From the NCBI RefSeq assembly GCF_000526155.1, contig NZ_JAFN01000001.1, forward strand, positions 2,753,014 through 2,817,013: 64,000 nt of DNA, read 5' to 3'. The DNA is from Deferrisoma camini S3R1. Its GTDB lineage: Bacteria > Desulfobacterota > Deferrisomatia > Deferrisomatales > Deferrisomataceae. The position numbers were made by a program, and so were the translations under genes. The notes below the pieces were generated by a model that was given only the letters and a program-made list of their open reading frames with translations, did no database searches and was not told the DNA's origin. Positions 62,801 through 64,000 of this stretch are shown in pieces. The stretch's first letter is position 1, and each line of letters opens with the position of its first letter.

Positions 62801-64000
62801 GCCCCCTCCCGCGGCGCGGGCAGGGGCGGGGCCTCGGGCCACGGCAGGTCCACCCGCCCGCCGGTGAGGTGGAGCCCTCCCCGGCCGGCGAGACCGGCCC
62901 GGTACTCGGCGATCCACGCGTCGGCCTCCTCGGCGGACGCCGGCGGCACCAGGGCGCGCCGGGGCGGGCCCGGCCGGAGGTCCCCGGCCGCCGCGGACCG
63001 GCCCCCGGGGATCACCAGCCGGGCCTCGGCCGGGCGGTACGTGAACCCGCCCAGCTGCACCGCGCCGGCCGGCAGGGGCTCGGTCTGGAACCCGCTGCTC
63101 CCGGGCGCGCGGCCGAGGTTCTGGAACCGCACGGGCTGGGCGGCGTACGCGGCCGGCAGACGCACCTCGCCCGCCAGGGAGAGCCCCCCGACCCCGTCGC
63201 CGTCCAGCTCGAACACACCCCCGTCCACCGCCAGCTCGAACCCGGCCGGGTCCTCCAGGCGGAGGGGCTCGGCGGACGGGGCGACGCCGAAGAACGCCGG
63301 CGCCTCGGCCGCCGGCACCACCTCGATCTCGCCGGTGAGGCGTCCGTCCGTGGCCAGCTCGAGGCGGGCGAACCGGCCGTACAGGTACGCGCTCGCCGGG
63401 TCCACGGTCTCGAACAGGCCGGTCCGGGACTCGTCCACCCCCGGGGTCAGGGCCAGGTCCGACCGGGCGTGGACGGCCACCCGCACGTAGCCCCCGGCCA
63501 GGGCCACCCCCTGCCACTCGGGGCCCTGGCCGCCGTGGGTGGCGTACCCCAGGTGGGGGGAGAAGTCCGCCACGATCCGGGCCCCGGCCAGCTTCAACGC
63601 GACGTCGTCCCCGTAGGGCACGAACACCCCGGGCCGCACGTACGGGTGGAGGTCGGGCAGGTCGTCGGGGAACCGGCGCTCGGCCACGAACTCGCCGCCC
63701 GAGACGATCTCGACCCGCTCCAGGGGGAGCACCCCCGGGACGTCCACGGGGCGCACCGCGCCGGGCATCGGGTACCACAGGTCCAGGTCGGCGGTGGCCC
63801 GGGACGCCTCCAGGTCCAGGCGCCGCAGGCTGAACCCGTGCCCGCCCAGGGACAGGGGGACCGGCTCGCCCTGGAGCGAGGCCGTGCCCATGGTGACCCG
63901 GGCCACCAGGGGGTCGGGGGTGGCCTCGACCCTCACCCCCTCGAAGCGCACAGGGACCTCGGCCCCGGAGGTGTCGCCCCGCCACGTGAGGTGGGCGGTG
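50833..64000 (-). CDS. Giant secreted-type protein, C-terminal 4388 residues (5' end outside window)
   Basis: The frame is open from 50833 to the window edge with no stop (at least 4388 codons), so the first GTG (63951) need not be the start. The visible N-terminal part (about 64000-61900) is beta-rich. The middle (about 61800-52200) is a very long Ala/Leu/Asp-rich helical region. It has a duplicated module of about 440 residues containing ATAQ-M/L-LG, then CVAxGxCL, then AQLLG (56700-55400 and 55400-54100). The last 450 residues return to beta structure with paired Cys (YNVCDRDMCAGRDGQFRPD). I recognise no catalytic or secretion domain in what is visible. It is the first visible gene of an exported-protein operon; function unknown. 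Confidence 0.85.
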   Translation of the reverse strand, partial: TAHLTWRGDTSGAEVPVRFEGVRVEATPDPLVARVTMGTASLQGEPVPLSLGGHGFSLRRLDLEASRATADLDLWYPMPGAVRPVDVPGVLPLERVEIVSGGEFVAERRFPDDLPDLHPYVRPGVFVPYGDDVALKLAGARIVADFSPHLGYATHGGQGPEWQGVALAGGYVRVAVHARSDLALTPGVDESRTGLFETVDPASAYLYGRFARLELATDGRLTGEIEVVPAAEAPAFFGVAPSAEPLRLEDPAGFELAVDGGVFELDGDGVGGLSLAGEVRLPAAYAAQPVRFQNLGRAPGSSGFQTEPLPAGAVQLGGFTYRPAEARLVIPGGRSAAAGDLRPGPPRRALVPPASAEEADAWIAEYRAGLAGRGGLHLTGGRVDLPWPEAPPLPAPREGAGDGGGGLAAIQVDGTPLSDVVQAWGQRAAVVLTSSGADGLWLLERDFVAREVAGFRARIGGAVVEFDDSAVARSLVEGDLLVPYPVDLALGFRGEVDASGQILVGPDGLVPPDASAGWPLRYWSATLHPRAAADGAAPGVVLDGPGRRIVIQDAGLALAVPDAYGGVEFRADGAEHPFTVTLDIYPDGNIGYDRDPRGSPPIAPAGSGLRFLGIPFTPEVAATAREGETALSFRRYVGDHRPPPPDAPPTRDWRVRLDGRVAFQLFKPRHVTVFHTALGAMVPYVEPQHRNEDGAPEPIVGDPGGAIYIDATLKFLNTYGTPDTVVDARLVGSADGDRYDEAQPKQFKAFLGKATVEVLGALSFDGLAEVGQYVDAGGALTAYEKVGAGAGVDIVKAALAALHIGETAARLGGSIAGEVTGAEGVGAEVINVATEAAAFASSVVTTVAAAAATGASAGGAGGVGVEEVRALVGNGLSLAGASVDLLKALYLSPDLFKPSPEATDPEYVAMELADIAITAANMGVQFDEITPEQAAALVLQTLDTAIPILQSMQYDPPEVDAQVDLALQVAKVLVTAARALVERGTIDSTTAWRLADASVDVVRRYAEIESGNPALGALPLAVALAQTGVAIGQGVNAGTPVDLAQVVDLADEVSAFVCANPEVGDPLTSGDPPVTTRQEFRNVAVVSRQVFASLKDLVDGGTADPAAVAGALVDVLDPLAGSAAGQVRCGAVTARVDYGRFDAQVKAALRLGQVALRGVSAVPEGNLGTARWGADLLVQVANTVRAIAPGTLAFDEVAALRDLRRALAQLDDADPPPVQVLQVGSQLARPLGLVARRATGDRTAVRYVHIVAGILDALVPLADADRWDGLATWGRSLDGVVAELQGLPGAASDPLLSDGLAYTRGVLQFVSLYGAEIQRLPEVLQVGLELIDLLIRADERGGITASLDRDPVLVAWAGDDRALARFLPAAAPGRAAGPLRVAAAVLRGALGVFEAGGLTPPVVARMLDDLATAYQPAGEFTAPLAAALRAVDPVWADRPPADTYPRTLEALLETEAERVADPAGRKAVARALYVLRRPPASRVGVWVTRAGGTVRRVRQVDLSGVERTLDLELGGVLSVRYPDDHPDFPGLRELHVLDGVEDLPEDRLTDLAGVEQTLATDATVQEREYRDGRGGRVSYNRQLGEVVKVTAGRADGTFVPYRLLLVAAPPPRGTPGDEISGTLLEARWLDAGGRRIAFQPQMEAVSISDPATGERQLRFVAGDVAFTDVAAVPLDGRLLAYEGPLPGRPDLRVRYTEGRGTVHVGQGESFDVVAFEPAEAPTDPAGLEVGGALLERQVVFADGTRHLYRPGEFAAYVAPDGSAEIYAFPAVPPGAAVPAPDQDLAHGPLLLRATASGDVVDAQGVSLFGDPAGAGTVAEQLGFADVVDVEQLVRDQLESTGLTGEALDARVAAQMEAFSRLAVARTPEGGIVVTGGTGEPVFAAADGAVTVYPEGAAPRSEQAVDGRRVTTWSDRDGQHRRTAWILEGGRPAVLNVTTRPGGDVESVLATPEETTRRLATAAGREVIDIERADGTRYHAEYDRDEPAVSYPGPPGRVTAPPEDDPLYAHKTAFLNALETARAAFAGAPSDEGAGRLLALWAEAEANGWAVDGVGPQVLETLAAGLSALVDDALAAVEARASDPTAVTDWLTPPPEGDNPIAALLGHLTLAQETGLVVADRVGARLGLALRRTYLALRERMETAPQPDDGARLLGLNAFVQQGVVDPELVYGAENLAAAAAADLALLCQAARAAYDRLEGLLADPNRVFVTADARAALAVERDNQMLGCPAVGEALSPAFAAVGYRPFDATDLALRVTERVSADLAVSTGGTERASFDLAFTSRLAEQIARYGLAGRAAAVERLGAAVDALPEAEDSLDRLLHYLFRVRRLQEVPLPAEADRDPSWDAVWAGKPDDLGVLEDAVVARIRNIWTAAWNGAALTLVYPPDDAPPVADRVAEVARLARLGTRVERTLGRPDLDVDGARDRLRQRLADGLTGRLDRFLDELGRAADPVVDPADPSVAAVRDLADTLRLLADAVPGWAPFTADDALLSRLRPLLEALPPAPSEADLAPLALWPDLAAALGADRTRAALGAALDDRIATLVERGRSGAVPWEYAVRAILRIHAAAQRLGWDLPALSASAGADLLPVLREAYTTARRAVDGGDFDGAARELLSVLATAQMLGVELLPVDGFPAEADLAAVVDHLGARLEDRAAENARCVAVGTCLTRNLEEALRLAADAQLLGADAPAVERHLHAVVRATTAAASGDWDGQVVTPMVLEQLATRNADARGRAAGLLERVAAGLDPRVEGERRLLRVLADRARILAAQPLNTPGAALPSPDPLAVLADALEARLGTWAGTDLTARLAGIAGAAGADAAADLWRDYWGQAVDRLPEPAAVRELVDLAAAAPAAAGLNRPVDLPSRLAGLAQRVRAQIAEPLGRVVEAARTGADPGEDLATVKRWAAAAADLAALPAADFPTVASLVEPVLAADLAALPEHPTGEQWAAVGFWPDLLDELGAEGLVSRIGAAVDARVQAAVAAARADPTRWSASVREILDAMVVGQQFGWDAPSLDAGPSATALEEVLRDAYWSVRARLLADRDDAAIREMMALLATAQLLGADLSLGGYLPGADQESAVAVVGSVLVERSAANAACVAEGACLKRHLETALFLETQAQLLGFDGSEAVSADREAVQEVALATDPESDYAALCTGFVLQEKAEEGPAGRAAAARWVGARTDELDPTDSDDFGELQRLYRRVTAVAALPVDYPVPSPDPLAAAAAGIQGLLERFAATQLDVTELIQKAVNGDVDDLFDQLDRLALRDGDSLATAAQSGQVLSVEAFAEQDPGARYEAVAAALEPARAVLGSHGLLAGRLAARLPDPAASAADPFRDALAAELARFVVEEGGLRPLGLVQPGAYTAEQLAAQLSPEGMLTGAFTLLKPRPGFSPGQELARMFRTTLAAAGLPSTGWPGGAASLLGGVVDGVLSAGYQGTVAGNPIDWNRVLRDAVTPLSSGTSGFWVRLMADTTLLGLAVAETGGPSDPEAQGREAVDLLGRLVQEGDFQTTVDGLPEPVRTGVRLAAQVPVDALSYAWTLQPGDTADAPPRRVAGDPILYAFLKAAANALFPSPGRAPSAGRELSHWALDLVAGQEAALAQGPEQGLPALAGALVAADGAPKLACILDRHVDGLDVTPRALVAPFVLINEVAKNAALLGTDDAPRVLIDVAAGGADYLYSRVPLSCGDGPFAGVEPSALGILIRQFKDLESVRDPFELAGRVAVAAVYTAEALAGENPHTLSRVLKVLWWGAQADPATWPPARSLGVYHLLAGQVQDPVTQVQFALGVPKMAGEVIDILASDPALQKPMRLLSGSCEKIGDRELLLAPDACDPGEGKGARNLILGALGDLRRTILPDLPDDAHANDEAWGYLRTLPILAGADADGVPVLANLGDEDLWADTVARVNNLNRAVIDPAARAAVVDDAKKAVVGVIDLARMAVSFVDRLPTGNQVQVGAEQVLADSVFTETIGGATFTGIGGGVWRRWSLAGGGVRPLDERVRLELVGRFTLPALLKVAAQFTYETLGPNEWLVKIQAGGNYPDLDAGFQSIGVSVPANQLAESLVGGAEAELFGWLGHNDAGAYARLWAYADANLGALPLGRVNLSGFMTVPAAADGRPLPPEAFVRAFDVGMCGDLALPVVPPPFSLLSGGLTAEAGGYFYKQGDAIGFGAKGGAAVQVIIPMFPAAGLELGLALGQSGDAVLSGTAARLGLGMCVSPWVRGYFLGFDVESPGTGLEAQFFGAVDTAPEDAEVGIKFRLSIPDVKTDLPEIDCTPIPEEDALARGVCEGLQLLVSTTPAGQSVGAWGVLGTKGFSFGLGEFPTDPESWVLHMPVSDGALAGITVTHPSPAWVGWSPSPYNVCDRDMCAGRDGQFRPDAAVPGQVMTEPNHE

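Overview
The window is very GC-rich (about 70 percent or more) and densely coded. Its gene content points to a Gram-negative former deltaproteobacterium, in the Desulfobacterota/Desulfuromonadia/Deferrisoma range: outer-membrane barrels, lipoproteins with LAAC lipoboxes, two-component systems with KaiC-like ATPases, and a transporter-histidine kinase locus. The taxonomic guess is inference from gene content and composition only. No rRNA, tRNA or CRISPR array was seen.

Region 1 (1-6471) holds the end of a nitroreductase gene and an overlapping PaaI-type thioesterase (minus strand). A ComFB-domain protein and a D15/BamA-like outer-membrane barrel follow on the plus strand. Next is a tightly overlapping minus-strand signalling operon: receiver, double-domain KaiC-like ATPase, histidine kinase. 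The receiver carries Glu in place of the phospho-accepting Asp. A YbaK-type tRNA deacylase gene closes the region.

Region 2 (6472-16650) is a plus-strand run that starts with DAHP synthase. Its stop overlaps the start of a four-gene Wadjet/MksBEFG-type plasmid-defence locus (JetA, JetB, JetC, JetD-like). A complete Phd-PIN toxin-antitoxin pair with its own promoter and palindromic operator sits between JetC and JetD. The JetD reading frame ends inside a short-repeat element.

Region 3 (16651-28450) has an outer-membrane protein, a small unknown gene and QueE. It then carries a regulatory module of the kind found beside acetate/CrbS-type systems: a frameshifted cNMP-CBS-DUF294 nucleotidyltransferase, a membrane-anchored helical protein, a response regulator, a degenerate sensor kinase fused to a DEDDh exonuclease, a small membrane protein, and a sodium/solute symporter-histidine kinase.

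Region 4 (28580-35700) is bounded by two nearly identical 0.88 kb direct repeats. Each contains a UPF0158 gene, an identically truncated YoeB-like toxin remnant and a GTAG-type REP-like palindrome. Between them lie two coupled secreted-protein genes on the minus strand. One of these is a 1244-residue HExxH/thrombospondin-3/FG-GAP protein.

Region 5 (35767-64000) is minus-strand: a LysE exporter, a broken PIN gene, and then a long series of exported proteins. These are a GVWW-domain protein, a clostripain-family protease, a GVWW-domain lipoprotein, a 1915-residue beta-helix/Ig-repeat lipoprotein, a Pro/Ala-rich protein, an FN3 protein and an open-ended giant protein of at least 4388 residues. 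The last three overlap end to start and look like one surface operon.

Several families of palindromic, MITE-like intergenic repeats are scattered through the first 38 kb. They include two inverted 255 bp copies 19 kb apart.
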